A stretch of DNA of 64,000 nt from NCBI RefSeq assembly GCF_024171815.1, contig NZ_JAMTCJ010000001.1, positions 186,001-250,000 on the forward strand, given 5' to 3'. The DNA comes from Williamsia maris. GTDB lineage: Bacteria; Actinomycetota; Actinomycetes; Mycobacteriales; Mycobacteriaceae. Below are positions 24,742 through 36,075 of the stretch, one piece after another. Below the pieces are notes generated by a model, which did no database searches, had not been told where the DNA came from, and was given only the letters and a program-made list of their open reading frames with translations. A program made the translations under genes and the position numbers. Each line of letters opens with the position of its first letter. Within the stretch, counting starts at the first letter, position 1.

Positions 24742-26361
24742 TCACTCCCACTCGATCGTGCCCGGGGGCTTGCTGGTCACGTCGAGAACGACCCGGTTGA
24801 CCTCGGCGACCTCGTTGGTGATGCGGGTCGAGATGATCTCCAGCACCTCGTACGGCACGCGGGTCCAGTCGGCGGTCATCGCGTCCTCGCTCGACACGGG
24901 CCGCAGCACGATCGGGTGGCCGTAGGTGCGGCCGTCGCCCTGCACACCGACACTCCGGACGTCGGCCAACAACACGACCGGGCACTGCCAGATCGAGTTG
25001 TCGAGGCCTGCGCTGGTCAGTTCCTCGCGGGCGATGAGGTCGGCGGCGCGCAGGGTCTCGAGACGATCTGCGGTGACCTCGCCGACGATCCGGATCGCGA
25101 GGCCCGGTCCGGGGAACGGTTGGCGACCGACGATGTCCTCGGGCAGACCGAGTTCACGCCCCACCGCACGGACCTCGTCCTTGAACAGCAACCGCAGCGG
25201 CTCGACCAGCGAGAACTCGAGATCCTCGGGCAATCCGCCCACGTTGTGGTGGCTCTTGATGTTGGCCGTTCCGGTGCCGCCACCGGATTCGACGACGTCG
25301 GGGTACAGCGTCCCCTGGACCAGGAAGTCAATGGCTTGCGGCCCGCTCGCTTCGCTCCCGGCGCCGGCCGTGCCCTCGCTGCCGTCGAGAACGTCGGTGA
25401 CCGCGCCCTCGAACGACCGGATGAACTCGCGGCCGATGATCTTGCGCTTGGTCTCGGGATCGCTGTGTCCGGCCAACTCCCGCAGGAACGTCTCCTCGGC
25501 GTCGACGGTGACCAGACGGGCACCGGTGGCGGCGACGAAGTCCGTCTGGACCTGCTCGCGCTCACCGGCCCGCAGCAGCCCGTGGTCGACGAACACACAT
25601 GTCAGCCGGTTGCCGATGGCCCGCTGCACCAACGCGGCGGCCACCGCGGAGTCGACGCCGCCGGACAGCCCGCACAGGGCACGCCCGTCACCGACCTGGG
25701 CGCGGACCTGCTCGACGAGGGCGTCGGCGATGTTCGCGGCGGTCCAGTCGGCCTCGAGGCCGGCGATCTCGTAGAGGAACTTCGTCAGGATGTGCTGTCC
25801 GTGCGGGGTGTGCATCACCTCGGGGTGGTACTGCACCCCGGCCATCCGACGCTCGAGGTTCTCGAACGCCGCCACCGGTGCACCCGGCGTGGACGCGGTG
25901 ACCGTGAAGCCGGCCGGGGCCTCCTGCACGGCGTCGTTGTGGCTCATCCACACCGGCTGGGTCTCGGGGGTGCCTGCCATCAGCACCGACTCGCCGATCG
26001 ACGACAGCGTCGTGCGACCGAACTCGCGGCCGCCGGTGTTGGCGACCACGCCGCCGAGTTCCTTGGCCATCGCCTGGTAGCCGTAGCAGATGCCGAACAC
26101 CGGGATGTCGAGGTCGAGGACCGCGGGGTCCAGGCCGGGTGCGTCGTCGGCGTAGACCGACGCCGGTCCGCCCGAGAGCACCAGGGCGACCGGGTTTTTC
26201 GCGGTGATCTCCTCGATGGTCGCGGTGTGCGCGATCACCTCGGAGTAGATGCGGGCCTCGCGGACCCGACGTGCGATCAACTGCGCGTACTGGGCGCCGA
26301 AATCGACGACGAGGACCGGGCGGGGTGCGGCCGATTCGACCGGATCAGGGGCTGCGCTCAC
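24742..26361 (-). CDS. guaA: GMP synthase (glutamine-hydrolysing)
   Basis: 539 aa. Class I glutamine amidotransferase domain (residues about 15-205) with GICYGYQ catalytic Cys and HPE loop (YHPEVMHTP). ATP-pyrophosphatase domain with P-loop [14 protein letters not shown], then the dimerisation domain ending [17 protein letters not shown]. Converts XMP to GMP with ATP and glutamine. GTG 26361 is preceded by a -10 hexamer 7 nt away. guaB and guaB3 lie close by. An Ala/Gly/Ser-rich insertion of about 15 residues ([16 protein letters not shown]) sits in the synthetase part. Confidence 0.96.
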   Translation of the reverse strand: MSAAPDPVESAAPRPVLVVDFGAQYAQLIARRVREARIYSEVIAHTATIEEITAKNPVALVLSGGPASVYADDAPGLDPAVLDLDIPVFGICYGYQAMAKELGGVVANTGGREFGRTTLSSIGESVLMAGTPETQPVWMSHNDAVQEAPAGFTVTASTPGAPVAAFENLERRMAGVQYHPEVMHTPHGQHILTKFLYEIAGLEADWTAANIADALVEQVRAQVGDGRALCGLSGGVDSAVAAALVQRAIGNRLTCVFVDHGLLRAGEREQVQTDFVAATGARLVTVDAEETFLRELAGHSDPETKRKIIGREFIRSFEGAVTDVLDGSEGTAGAGSEASGPQAIDFLVQGTLYPDVVESGGGTGTANIKSHHNVGGLPEDLEFSLVEPLRLLFKDEVRAVGRELGLPEDIVGRQPFPGPGLAIRIVGEVTADRLETLRAADLIAREELTSAGLDNSIWQCPVVLLADVRSVGVQGDGRTYGHPIVLRPVSSEDAMTADWTRVPYEVLEIISTRITNEVAEVNRVVLDVTSKPPGTIEWE

Positions 26362-26368
26362 GCGTGTG

Positions 26369-26374
26369 AGTCTA
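26369..26374 (-). promoter_or_regulatory. -10 element TAGACT, leaderless guaA
   Basis: On the minus strand TAGACT ends 7 nt before the guaA GTG. It lies in the 25-bp gap after choD, so guaA may have its own promoter. Confidence 0.5.
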
Positions 26375-26386
26375 CGGTGCGACCGA

Positions 26387-28192
26387 TCAGGCGCTCACGC
26401 CGTCGCGTCGCACTCCGGCGGCCGGGAACAGCGATGCCCCGTCGGCCGGTGCCGCGGTGCCGTTGGTGATCGCCACGATCGGCAGACGCAGCGCGCCCGG
26501 CGCCGACTCGGGGACGACCGGCGACTGTGGCGCGACCGCGGTGATGCGACGGTAGGCCTCACCCTGCGCGGGTCGGGTGTCGACGCTGTTCTTGTTGGGC
26601 CAGAACGACATCGCGCGCTCGGCCTGCGCGCTGATCGACAGCGACGGGTTCACACCGAGGTTGGCGCTGATCGCCGATCCGTCGGTCACGTGCAGGGTCG
26701 GGTAGTTCCAGACGCGGTGGAACGGGTCGATCACGCCGGTCGACGGCTTGTCGGAGATCACACAGCCGCCGAGATAGTGCGCGGTCATCGGCATGTTGAA
26801 CACGTCGCCCCAGGTGCCACCGGCCAGGCCACCGAGCTTGGCCGCGACACGCTGCGCCGCCTCGTTGCCCTTCGGGATCCAGGTGGGGTTGGGCTCGCCA
26901 TGGCCCTGTCGGCTGTTGACGAAGCGGAACGGTCCCAACTTCTGGACGAACGTCGTCAGCGAGTTGTTCTTGTTCTGCATGACCAGCAGGATCACTGTGC
27001 GCTGCGACCATTTCCGGACGTTGATCAGCGAGAGCAGCGCGAACGGGTTCTTGCGCACCTCGTCGAGGAACTTGAGGAACCGGTTCCGGCCGGGCTCACC
27101 GTCGGTCAGCATCGTCTGCAGCAGCCCCATCGCGTTGGACCCCTTGCCGTATCGGCAGGGCTCGATGTGGGTGTCGGAGTCGGGGTGGATCGACGACGTG
27201 ATCGCCACACCCTCGGAGAAGTCGTCGGTCGGATCGACCTTGGTGCGCATCGCGCCGAGGATCGCCTCGGAGTTGGTGCGGGTGAGTTCGCCGAGTGCGT
27301 CGGACAGCTCCGTCAGCGACCCGTCGTCCTTGGCCAGGTGCAGCAGCTTCTGGCTGTTGTAGGTGCCTGCCGCGACGATGACCTGGCCCGCCGTCAGTGT
27401 GCGACGTCGGGCGCGCAGCTTCGTCCAGGTCCCGGTGCGCTCGGTCTCGACCGACCAGGTCCCGTCGGCGTGCGGGTGCAGCCCGGTGACGGTCGTGCGA
27501 TCGAGGATCTGCGCGCCGTTGCTCTCGGCGAGACCGAGGTAGTTCTTGAGCAGGGTGTTCTTCGCACCCACCCGGCACCCGGTCATGCACGATCCGCACT
27601 CGGTACAGGCCGTGCGCGTGGGACCGGCTCCGCCGAAGTACGGGTCGGGAACCGTCGCCCCCGGGGCGCCGTCGCCGCCGGTCTTGGCGCCGAAGAACAC
27701 ACCCACCGATGTGGGTACGAACGTCTCGGCGACCCCCATCTCCTGCGCCAGGTCCTTCATGACCCGGTCGGAGTTGGTGAACGTCGGGTTGGTGACCACG
27801 CCGAGCATGCGACGAGCCTGGTCGTAGTACGGAGTGAGTTCGTCGTCCCAGTCGGTGATGTGACCCCACTGCGGATCGGTGAAGAACGGCGTCGACGGCT
27901 TGTAGAGCGTGTTCGCGTAGTTCAGCGAACCGCCACCGACACCCGCGCCGGCCAGCACCATGACGTCGCGCAGCATGTGGATGCGCTGGATGCCGTACAG
28001 GCCGAGCTTGGGTGCCCACACGAACTTGTTCAGACGCCAGCTGGTCTTCGCATGATCGGAGTCCTCGAAGCGACGTCCCGCCTCGATCACGCCGACGCGA
28101 TACCCCTTCTCCACCAGGCGCAGTGCACTGACACTGCCGCCGAAGCCCGAACCGATGATCAGGACGTCAAAATCAGTGGAGTCGTGCGCCAT
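26387..28192 (-). CDS. choD: GMC-family oxidoreductase, cholesterol-oxidase-like ChoD
   Basis: 601 aa. N-terminal FAD motif [18 protein letters not shown], second FAD segment [16 protein letters not shown], and a C-terminal [32 protein letters not shown] flavin-binding part with the His of GMC enzymes. A Cys cluster [11 protein letters not shown] lies near residue 215. Length and context (beside guaB3) match mycobacterial ChoD (Rv3409c), annotated cholesterol oxidase, though true activity in that group is debated. ATG 28192 is used because it places the FAD motif near residue 10. Confidence 0.88.
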   Translation of the reverse strand: MAHDSTDFDVLIIGSGFGGSVSALRLVEKGYRVGVIEAGRRFEDSDHAKTSWRLNKFVWAPKLGLYGIQRIHMLRDVMVLAGAGVGGGSLNYANTLYKPSTPFFTDPQWGHITDWDDELTPYYDQARRMLGVVTNPTFTNSDRVMKDLAQEMGVAETFVPTSVGVFFGAKTGGDGAPGATVPDPYFGGAGPTRTACTECGSCMTGCRVGAKNTLLKNYLGLAESNGAQILDRTTVTGLHPHADGTWSVETERTGTWTKLRARRRTLTAGQVIVAAGTYNSQKLLHLAKDDGSLTELSDALGELTRTNSEAILGAMRTKVDPTDDFSEGVAITSSIHPDSDTHIEPCRYGKGSNAMGLLQTMLTDGEPGRNRFLKFLDEVRKNPFALLSLINVRKWSQRTVILLVMQNKNNSLTTFVQKLGPFRFVNSRQGHGEPNPTWIPKGNEAAQRVAAKLGGLAGGTWGDVFNMPMTAHYLGGCVISDKPSTGVIDPFHRVWNYPTLHVTDGSAISANLGVNPSLSISAQAERAMSFWPNKNSVDTRPAQGEAYRRITAVAPQSPVVPESAPGALRLPIVAITNGTAAPADGASLFPAAGVRRDGVSA

Positions 28193-28241
28193 TGGGAGAA
28201 CCTCTCGCCGTGCCGGGGGCTGTCTCGCGTACCGCGGCTGT

Positions 28242-28259
28242 GTCACAAGTCTCTGTGAC
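28242..28259. promoter_or_regulatory. Palindrome GTCACA-N6-TGTGAC upstream of choD
   Basis: A perfect 6-bp inverted repeat, 50 bp before choD, in the 136-bp gap after guaB3. It suggests that choD has a separate regulated promoter. Confidence 0.45.
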
Positions 28260-28328
28260 TGCCGTTAACAGACAAAATGCTACCCGCCCGGTCCGCGATC
28301 CGGCGACACCCGCGACGACATGGGTCGA

Positions 28329-29471
28329 TCAGCTGCAGGCGGTGAGCCCGACCTTCTGGAATTCCTTGAGGTCGGAGTAGCCGGCCTTGGCCATCGACCG
28401 CCGCAGACCACCCACGACGTTGAGCTGGCCGAACGGCTCCGACGACGGCCCGTGCAGGACCTCGGAGAGCGGCGGACGGTCCTCGTCGCCGGCGACCTGC
28501 AGCAACGCGCCGCGAGGCAGTGACGGGTGCGCCGCGGCCGCGGTCCAGAACCAGCCGCGACCCGGGGCCTCGGCCGACGCGGCCAGCGGGGTGCCGAGCA
28601 TCGCGGCGTCGGCGCCGCAGGCGATCGCCTTGGCGAGAGTGCCCGAGGAGTGGATGTCGCCGTCGGCGATGACGTGGACGTACCGTCCACCGGTCTCGTC
28701 GAGGTACTCGCGACGGGCGGCGGCCGCGTCGGCGATGGCGGTCGCCATCGGGACACCGATACCGAGCACCTCGCCGGTCGTGGTCGAGCCGGCGGCCGAC
28801 CCGTATCCGACCACGACGCCCGCGGCGCCGGTGCGCATCAGGTGCAGTGCGGTGCGGTGGTCGTGCACGCCGCCGGCGACCACCGGGATGTCGAGTTCGC
28901 TGATGAACGTCTTGAGGTTGAGCGGTTCCCGGTCGTCGTGCGAGACGTGCTCGGCGGAGATGATCGTGCCGTGCACGACCAGCAGGTCGATCCCCGCCTT
29001 GACCAGGGCGGGGGTCAGCTCCTGCGCGTTCTGTGGACTGACCCGGACCGCGGTGGTGACGCCGGCGTCGCGCACGCGGGCGACGTTCTCGGCGAGCAGA
29101 CCGGTGTCGAGCGGTGCGGCGTGCAGTTCCTGCAGCCGACGGATGGCCGCGGCCGGATCGACGTCGTCGACCGCGATCGCGATCACCTCGGCGAGCTTCG
29201 CCTCCACGTCGCGGTGCCGGGCCCACAGCCCCTCCCCGTTGAGCACACCGAGCGCGCCGAGTCGGCCGAGTTCGATCGCCGACTCCGGTGAGACCAGGGC
29301 ATCGGTGGGATGCGACAGGATCGGGGTGTCGAACCGGTAGGCGTCGAGCTGCCACGCGGTCGACACCTCGCTCGACGACCGGGTACGACGCGACGGGACG
29401 ATGTTGATGTCGTCGAGCTCGAAGGTCTGCCGGGCGGTTCTGCCCATGCCGATGTCCACAAGATCTCGCAC
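28329..29471 (-). CDS. guaB3: GuaB3-family IMP dehydrogenase-related protein
   Basis: 380 aa TIM-barrel protein without CBS domains. It has LDDINIVPSRRTRSS near the start and the glycine-rich phosphate-binding loops (VVAGGVHDHRTALHLMRTGAAGVVVGYG). This is the actinobacterial GuaB3 group next to guaB (Rv3410c). The standard IMPDH active-site loop with its Cys is replaced, so activity on IMP is uncertain; some GuaB3 proteins act as GMP reductases. GTG 29471. It follows guaB by 78 bp. Confidence 0.9.
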   Translation of the reverse strand: MRDLVDIGMGRTARQTFELDDINIVPSRRTRSSSEVSTAWQLDAYRFDTPILSHPTDALVSPESAIELGRLGALGVLNGEGLWARHRDVEAKLAEVIAIAVDDVDPAAAIRRLQELHAAPLDTGLLAENVARVRDAGVTTAVRVSPQNAQELTPALVKAGIDLLVVHGTIISAEHVSHDDREPLNLKTFISELDIPVVAGGVHDHRTALHLMRTGAAGVVVGYGSAAGSTTTGEVLGIGVPMATAIADAAAARREYLDETGGRYVHVIADGDIHSSGTLAKAIACGADAAMLGTPLAASAEAPGRGWFWTAAAAHPSLPRGALLQVAGDEDRPPLSEVLHGPSSEPFGQLNVVGGLRRSMAKAGYSDLKEFQKVGLTACS

Positions 29472-29549
29472 CGATGCGCCCTTCTGTCAACCATGGTTCA
29501 ACCGACCGGGACCCGGTCGGGCGATGTGTCTACGACGATCGCAGCGCGA

Positions 29550-31256
<1,707 letters not shown>

Positions 31257-31257
31257 C

Positions 31258-31263
31258 TACGGT
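31258..31263 (+). promoter_or_regulatory. -10 element TACGGT, leaderless DUF5319 gene
   Basis: TACGGT ends 6 nt before GTG 31270, supporting that start over GTG 31243. Confidence 0.4.
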
Positions 31264-31269
31264 GGTCGT

Positions 31270-31662
31270 GTGCGTGACCACCTGCCGCCGGGACTGCCCC
31301 CGGACCCCTTCGCCGACGATCCGGGCGGCGATCCGTCGGCTGCTCTGGATTCGGTCGAGCCGGCACAGCCGCTCGACGCCGACGAGCGCCTCGCGGTCGA
31401 GGAGGATCTCGCGGATCTGGCCGTGTACGAGGCGTTGTTGGCCCGTCGCGGGGTGCGCGGACTCGTCGTGGTCTGCGAGGACTGCCAGCAGGATCACTAT
31501 CACGACTGGGACATGCTGCGCGCCAACCTGCTGCAGCTCCTTGTGGAGGGCACGGTGCGTCCGCACGAGCCCGCCGTGGACCCGTCCCCGGACGCCTACG
31601 TCACCTGGGACTACTGCCGCGGATACGCCGACGCGATGATGCACACCTCCGACGACGACTGA
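31270..31662 (+). CDS. DUF5319 conserved actinobacterial protein
   Basis: 130 aa acidic protein starting VRDHLPPGLPPDPFADDP, the usual start of the family (Rv3412-like). ARRGVRGLVVVCEDCQQDHYHDWDMLRANL has a CxxC pair (CEDC) and nearby His residues, so a metal site is possible. It is conserved between guaB and sigD in mycolata. Function is unknown. It is divergent from guaB. Confidence 0.85.
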   Translation: MRDHLPPGLPPDPFADDPGGDPSAALDSVEPAQPLDADERLAVEEDLADLAVYEALLARRGVRGLVVVCEDCQQDHYHDWDMLRANLLQLLVEGTVRPHEPAVDPSPDAYVTWDYCRGYADAMMHTSDDD

Positions 31663-31700
31663 TCGTCACGACCACACTCGACGCACCTCGGGTACACACG

Positions 31701-31733
31701 ACAACGGCCGACGGGATCACCGTCGGCCGTTGT
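31701..31733. terminator. Perfect bidirectional terminator hairpin
   Basis: ACAACGGCCGACGG (31701-31714) and its exact complement (31720-31733) form a 14-bp stem with a GATCA loop, between the convergent DUF5319 and rsdA genes. Confidence 0.85.
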
Positions 31734-31745
31734 TCGTCTGCGGAC

Positions 31746-32645
31746 TCAGTTGCCGGACGAGGGGGTGGTCGTCGTGGTCGTGGTGGTCGTCTCGTCATCG
31801 GCCGGGGTGGACGACGATGGCGGCGCCTGCGGTGTGGTGGTCACCGGCGAGGACGGCCGGGTGGTCTGTTTCGTCGGTCGCTGCGACGGGTTGATCCGGG
31901 CCTGCATCTCGCGCTGACGCTGCAGGATGTTCGACGGGATGGTCGGGACGACCACATCCGACGGCAACTGGAGCGGCGGCAGACCCGACACCGACGGGAG
32001 TGAGGTGAGCGACGTCAACGGGTTGTCCGGGATCGGACCGACCTGGGTGGCCAGCCGCTGCACCCAGTCCTGCATCCGCTGGCGGGCGTCGTTCCCGCTC
32101 ATGCCGCCCACCTGCTTCTGGGCGTCGGCGACGAGCTGTGCGGCCTGACGGTTGTCGCCGGAGGACAGTGCCTGTTCGGCCTTCTCCAGGTTCGACTGTG
32201 CATTCGCCGAGGCGACGGTCTGACTCGCCGCGCTGCCGAACATCGCCTCCTTGACCTGCCACAGCGGGTCGCCGGGGTTGGAGTTCTGGGCGAGGACGGT
32301 GATGGCCCCGAAGGCGACGACGGCGACCGCGGCCGCACCGCTCAGCACCCGAAGGCGCTTGAACGTGGTGTGGCGCGACCCGGCGCGCCTGGTCCGTGCG
32401 ATCTCGGCCTCGACCTCGTCGAGGGTGGGCCCGATCGGCATCGGTCGCGCATCGATCTCGTGTCGCCACTCGGCCAACAGCGACGCCAACTGGTAGTCGG
32501 CGGAACCGTCCAGTCCGCTGCCCGGGACCTGGTTGCGGGACAGTGCGTCCAGCAGCCGGTCGTCGGCGCGCAGCGACGCGAGGTCGATCGGGGTCGCGTC
32601 GTCGGGATCCTCGGGTGAGGACACGGGATAGTCACGGTCGTTCAT
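31746..32645 (-). CDS. rsdA: Anti-sigma-D factor RsdA
   Basis: 299 aa. The N-terminal cytoplasmic part (PIDLASLRADDRLLDALSRN) is the SigD-binding segment, followed by a single membrane helix near residues 105-122 (VLSGAAAVAVVAFGAITVLA) and a long outside domain ending in a Pro/Thr-rich tail with nine consecutive Thr. In mycobacteria RsdA is degraded to release SigD. It is coupled to sigD (ATGA overlap). No catalytic function. Confidence 0.88.
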   Translation of the reverse strand: MNDRDYPVSSPEDPDDATPIDLASLRADDRLLDALSRNQVPGSGLDGSADYQLASLLAEWRHEIDARPMPIGPTLDEVEAEIARTRRAGSRHTTFKRLRVLSGAAAVAVVAFGAITVLAQNSNPGDPLWQVKEAMFGSAASQTVASANAQSNLEKAEQALSSGDNRQAAQLVADAQKQVGGMSGNDARQRMQDWVQRLATQVGPIPDNPLTSLTSLPSVSGLPPLQLPSDVVVPTIPSNILQRQREMQARINPSQRPTKQTTRPSSPVTTTPQAPPSSSTPADDETTTTTTTTTPSSGN

Positions 32646-33217
32646 CTGCCCTCACCTGCTCTCATCATCTCGCTCTTCAACTTGTTCAACGCTCTGTGCT
32701 GCGCGACGCGCACCGCTCCCGCGGTGCTGCCGACCGCCTCGGCGGTCTCCTCCGCCGACATCCCCATCACCAGCCGCATGACCAGGACCTCGCGTTGCTT
32801 CTCGGGGAGCCGGTCGAGCAGCTCACTCATGCGCCGACTCGCGTCGGCGTTGAGGGCCATCTGCTCCGGCCCGTCGTCGACATCCATCGCCTCGGGGATG
32901 GTCTCGACGGGATCGGCCTTGACCCGGGCGGCCCCACGATGTGCGTCGGCGACCTTGTGTGCGGCGATGCCGTACACAAAGGCCATGAACGGCCGCCCCT
33001 GGTCTGAATACCTGGGCAGCGCGGTCATCACGGCCATACAGACCTCCTGCGCCACATCGTCGGCGGACAGCGAATGCCGTTCACCAGCCCCCACCCTCGC
33101 CCTGCAATACCGCACCACGAGGGGCCGAACACTCTCGAGAACATCAGAGAGAGCTGACCGGCTGCCCCGCCCTGCGGCGGCGACAGCGCGATCTAACTCG
33201 TCACCTGTGAGGATCAT
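32642..33217 (-). CDS. sigD: ECF sigma factor SigD
   Basis: 191 aa. Region 2: LVVRYCRARVG...LSADDVAQEVCMAVMTALPRY. Region 4: LLDRLPEKQREVLVMRLVMGMSAEETAEAVGSTAGAVRVAQHRAL. It is controlled by RsdA, encoded just after it. In mycobacteria SigD drives stationary-phase and rpf-type genes. ATG 33217. The 164-bp gap upstream (33218-33381) shows no gene. Confidence 0.93.
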   Translation of the reverse strand: MILTGDELDRAVAAAGRGSRSALSDVLESVRPLVVRYCRARVGAGERHSLSADDVAQEVCMAVMTALPRYSDQGRPFMAFVYGIAAHKVADAHRGAARVKADPVETIPEAMDVDDGPEQMALNADASRRMSELLDRLPEKQREVLVMRLVMGMSAEETAEAVGSTAGAVRVAQHRALNKLKSEMMRAGEGR

Positions 33218-33381
33218 CGTCGAGTGGGGTCCCTGCGTTACATGTGGCCGAACGAACGGGTCTGCGGTACGACCAGGTCATCAGGCCGTGGTCGTGGAAG
33301 TCGCTCGTCAGCTTAGCGAGCGGCGCCCGGGAAAATCGTGACCACGGGTACAGATGGGTCACGGGATGACCGGGCACACGC

Positions 33382-34215
33382 TCATACGGGCGTGAATCCG
33401 CCCCCACGGGCGTTCAGTTCCGCGCGCAGACGGGCCTCGGACGCGACGAGACTCTCGTCCCGACCGCCGGAGGCCCCGATCCCGACCAGCAGAGCGGTCG
33501 CCGCCCATTCGAGCGGCAACTGATCGTGCGTTCGCGCCGCCTCGGCGCAGTCGGTGGCCGCCCGGGTCGCCTCGCCGGTGTCACCGGTGGCGGCCGACGT
33601 CGCCGCGGCAATCAACTCTGTCTTGATCCGATGTCGCACCGACGGACACGCGCGCAGCAACTCCTCGCGGTCGGCCATCGTCTCGCGAGCCCGGTGTGCG
33701 TCACCCCGATACAGGGCCGACTCGGTCCGGACCCAGAGATGTCGCAGCCGAAGCCGACCCGACCAGATCCATCCCTCGTCGTCGTCGACGAGGGCCAGAG
33801 GGCCCGCACACCGGGCCAGCAACCGATCGGCCAGATCGAAGTGGGCCGTGCCGAGGCTGTCCGCGGCCAACCCGATCAGCGCGTCGAGTGTCGCCGCCCG
33901 GGTCATCGTGTCGGCCACGCCGCCGGCCGACCACCAGAGCGCCTCGCCGTCGTACCGCCGTGCCGCCGCATGCCTGCCGGCCTGTCGCAGGTGCGAGGCC
34001 CGTGTGGAGGACGCGAGCGAACGGACGGTCCTGCCCGTCGTCGACGCACACAGATGGTCGAGTTCCGCCGATGCGGCGGCGTAGTGGCCGCGGGCGCCCG
34101 CCGCCACCGCGCGCATCCACGAATCGACCGACGCATCGCCGTATGCGGCACGCGTCGGGGCGTGCGCGGACCCCGGTCGGGATCCGAACGCGACGGCCTG
34201 CAGATGGTCATTCAT
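33382..34215 (-). CDS. Conserved hypothetical helical-repeat protein (Rv3415c-like)
   Basis: 277 aa, mostly helical, alanine- and arginine-rich, without membrane segments or catalytic motifs. Repeating helix pairs such as ATLDALIGLAADSLGTAHFDLADRLL and ELIAAATSAATGDTGEATRAA suggest a TPR-like solenoid, that is, a binding protein. It lies between sigD and whiB3, the same place as Rv3415c. Function unknown. Confidence 0.78.
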   Translation of the reverse strand: MNDHLQAVAFGSRPGSAHAPTRAAYGDASVDSWMRAVAAGARGHYAAASAELDHLCASTTGRTVRSLASSTRASHLRQAGRHAAARRYDGEALWWSAGGVADTMTRAATLDALIGLAADSLGTAHFDLADRLLARCAGPLALVDDDEGWIWSGRLRLRHLWVRTESALYRGDAHRARETMADREELLRACPSVRHRIKTELIAAATSAATGDTGEATRAATDCAEAARTHDQLPLEWAATALLVGIGASGGRDESLVASEARLRAELNARGGGFTPV

Positions 34216-34665
34216 GGGTATATCGTGCTGCGCTCGTCGATGTAGCGAGAAATTAACCTTCTGTTGACGCGGGAAGAATGTCGCGCGATGTCACCGACAT
34301 GTCACCCGAATATGTATTCCATGTAACCCAAGCCCACGCAAACGGGCAATTGTCCACCGCTTCCGGGCGCACCGACAGGGTCACCACCGACCGCGAATTA
34401 CCGTGCCTGACGAGCATTTTGACCGACGCCGGAAATGCTGACCGTGGTCCGTTTGTGGGAGTCGCAGCATGACAGAACTTGGCAACCCACCGTTAACATC
34501 TGGTCGATCTCGGGCCCTTTTCCGCAGGCTGGGTGGCTTGTTGACTCGTTTTCGACGGTTTGCTTACCTAGATCAAGTCGGACGGGAACAACGTCGTACT
34601 CGACCACGGAGAACTGCTTCACCCAACCAGTTCACGCCGATCTCGGCAGTTCAAGGAGCCAGCAG
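34216..34665. other. 450-bp intergenic and leader region upstream of whiB3
   Basis: This divergent gap holds no convincing gene. It is clearly richer in A+T than its surroundings. It has a repeated ATGTCACC (34284-34305 region) and several AT-rich stretches. It probably contains the promoters of the minus-strand hypothetical gene and of whiB3, and a whiB3 leader of about 90 nt or more. Confidence 0.6.
34541..34570 (+). promoter_or_regulatory. Candidate whiB3 promoter
   Basis: TTGACT (34541-34546) and TACCTA (34565-34570) with an 18-bp spacer, about 95 bp before the whiB3 ATG. Confidence 0.35.
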
Positions 34666-34962
34666 ATGCCGCAACCAAACAGCCTTCCCGGACCCAACGC
34701 GGATATCTGGGACTGGCAGATGAAGGGACTCTGCCGGGGCGTCGACTCGTCGATGTTCTTCCACCCGGACGGTGAGCGCGGTCGCGCACGAGCGCACCGC
34801 GAGCGTCGCGCCAAGGAGTTGTGCCACCAGTGCCCGGTCATCGCGCAGTGCCGTGAGCACGCACTCGCCGTCGCCGAACCGTATGGCATCTGGGGAGGAC
34901 TCTCCGAGTCCGAGCGCGGGATCCTGATGAAGCGCGGTGTCGGTCGCCGCATGGCCGGCTGA
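34666..34962 (+). CDS. whiB3: WhiB3 iron-sulfur transcription factor
   Basis: 98 aa starting MPQPNSLPGPNADIWDWQ, nearly the WhiB3 N-terminus. Four Cys: one in LCRGVD and three in CHQCPVIAQC bind a 4Fe-4S cluster. The GIWGG turn (PYGIWGGLSESERG) is present, followed by the basic C-terminal tail KRGVGRRMAG. WhiB3 senses redox and NO and binds the primary sigma factor. AAGGAG at 34653-34658 sets the start. It is between the sigD block and groEL1 in mycobacteria as well. Confidence 0.95.
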   Translation: MPQPNSLPGPNADIWDWQMKGLCRGVDSSMFFHPDGERGRARAHRERRAKELCHQCPVIAQCREHALAVAEPYGIWGGLSESERGILMKRGVGRRMAG

Positions 34963-34983
34963 TCGGCCCACAGACACACGACA

Positions 34984-35020
34984 CCTCGAGGGGCATCCGG
35001 TATCCGGGTGCCCCTCGAGG
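34984..35020. terminator. Strong bidirectional terminator after whiB3
   Basis: CCTCGAGGGGCA (34984-34995) pairs with TGCCCCTCGAGG (35009-35020), with an inner CCGG/CCGG pair in the loop. It separates whiB3 from the convergent LLM oxidoreductase. Confidence 0.85.
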
Positions 35021-35043
35021 CGTGTCCGTGACCGGTGACCGCT

Positions 35044-36075
35044 TTACGGACGTGCGTACGCCTCGATGATCGGTTCGAGTTCGCCCGGTGTGGCCCCGTG
35101 CAGGATCACCGCGTCGCAACCCAGGTCGAGCTGGCGCCGGATGGCGGTGACGCACTGCTCCGGTGTCCCGGTGGCGGCCGCGGCCAACCACTCCTGGGGG
35201 ATCAGCGTGGCGGCGTGTTCGAGCTGATCGGGGGTGCCGACGATGTCGAGCCCGGCCACGCCGCTGATCACCGGATCGGTCAGGAAACGCTGAAGAACGG
35301 CGGGATCCCACCGGTTGGTCTCGACCATCAGTGCTCCGTATCCCTGCAGATAGGTGCCCAGACGTCCGACGGTCTTGCGCAACCGGTCCGCGTGGGGCAC
35401 GTGATCGCCGACGGTGGCCAGGCACGACCACACCCGCACCCGATCCGGATCACGGCCCGCGCGCGCCGCCGCGGTCTTGACGGTCTCGACGCACCTCCGG
35501 GTGGTCTCGTCGGTGAAGTAGGTGTGCAGGATGACGTCGTCGAACAGGCGGCCGCCGAGTTCGAGCGTGCGGGGTCCGAACGCGACCAGCGCCATCGGCA
35601 GGTACTCGTCGAGCGACGCGTCGAGGTGCAGGACCGGGAACCTCCCGGCGGGGCCGTCGTGGTCGATGAGCGTCTCGCCGCGGAACAACGCCCGCATGAT
35701 GCCGACGAAGTCCTCGATGGCCGCGGTGGTGATCGGCGGGATCCCGTAGGCGTCCTGCAGCAGTCGGATCCCACGGCCGAGTCCGAGGGTGAAACGGCCA
35801 CCGGTGAGATCCCGGGCCGTGCGCGCCATACCCGCGGTGACCATCGGATGGCGGGTGTTGTGGTTCGTCGCGGCCGTGCAGATACCGATGTCGTCGCTCG
35901 CCGCACCCGCGGCGCCGGTGAGGACGGCGGCCTCTTTCTTGTTGTAGCGCTCGGAGATGAACGCCGTGCCCAGGCCCAGTCGTTGTGCGCCGCGTACCTC
36001 GTCGACGATGTCGCGGACACTGTCTGGTTGCCCCGCCAGCAGGTACGCCCCGAGCTCCGGGAAGCGCGGGGTCAC
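35044..36075 (-). CDS. LLM-class F420-dependent-type oxidoreductase
   Basis: 343 aa luciferase-like TIM barrel. Typical segments: LGLGTAFISERYNKKEA, NTRHPMVTAGMARTARDLTGGRFTLGLGRG, VAFGPRTLELGGRLFDDVIL, TPEQCVTAIRRQLDLGCDAVIL. It resembles the TIGR03857 F420-binding group. GTG 36075 overlaps the phosphotransferase stop, so the two are coupled. It is part of a three-gene island between whiB3 and groEL1. The substrate is unknown. Confidence 0.82.
   Translation of the reverse strand: MTPRFPELGAYLLAGQPDSVRDIVDEVRGAQRLGLGTAFISERYNKKEAAVLTGAAGAASDDIGICTAATNHNTRHPMVTAGMARTARDLTGGRFTLGLGRGIRLLQDAYGIPPITTAAIEDFVGIMRALFRGETLIDHDGPAGRFPVLHLDASLDEYLPMALVAFGPRTLELGGRLFDDVILHTYFTDETTRRCVETVKTAAARAGRDPDRVRVWSCLATVGDHVPHADRLRKTVGRLGTYLQGYGALMVETNRWDPAVLQRFLTDPVISGVAGLDIVGTPDQLEHAATLIPQEWLAAAATGTPEQCVTAIRRQLDLGCDAVILHGATPGELEPIIEAYARP

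Noticed and set aside
26249-28258. 669-aa frame antisense to choD
   Set aside because: Shadow frame; the choD reading has clear FAD motifs.
34435-34665. N-terminal extension of WhiB3 from the longer open frame
   Set aside because: AAGGAG at 34653-34658 and the WhiB3-like MPQP start favour ATG 34666; the upstream residues have no family resemblance.
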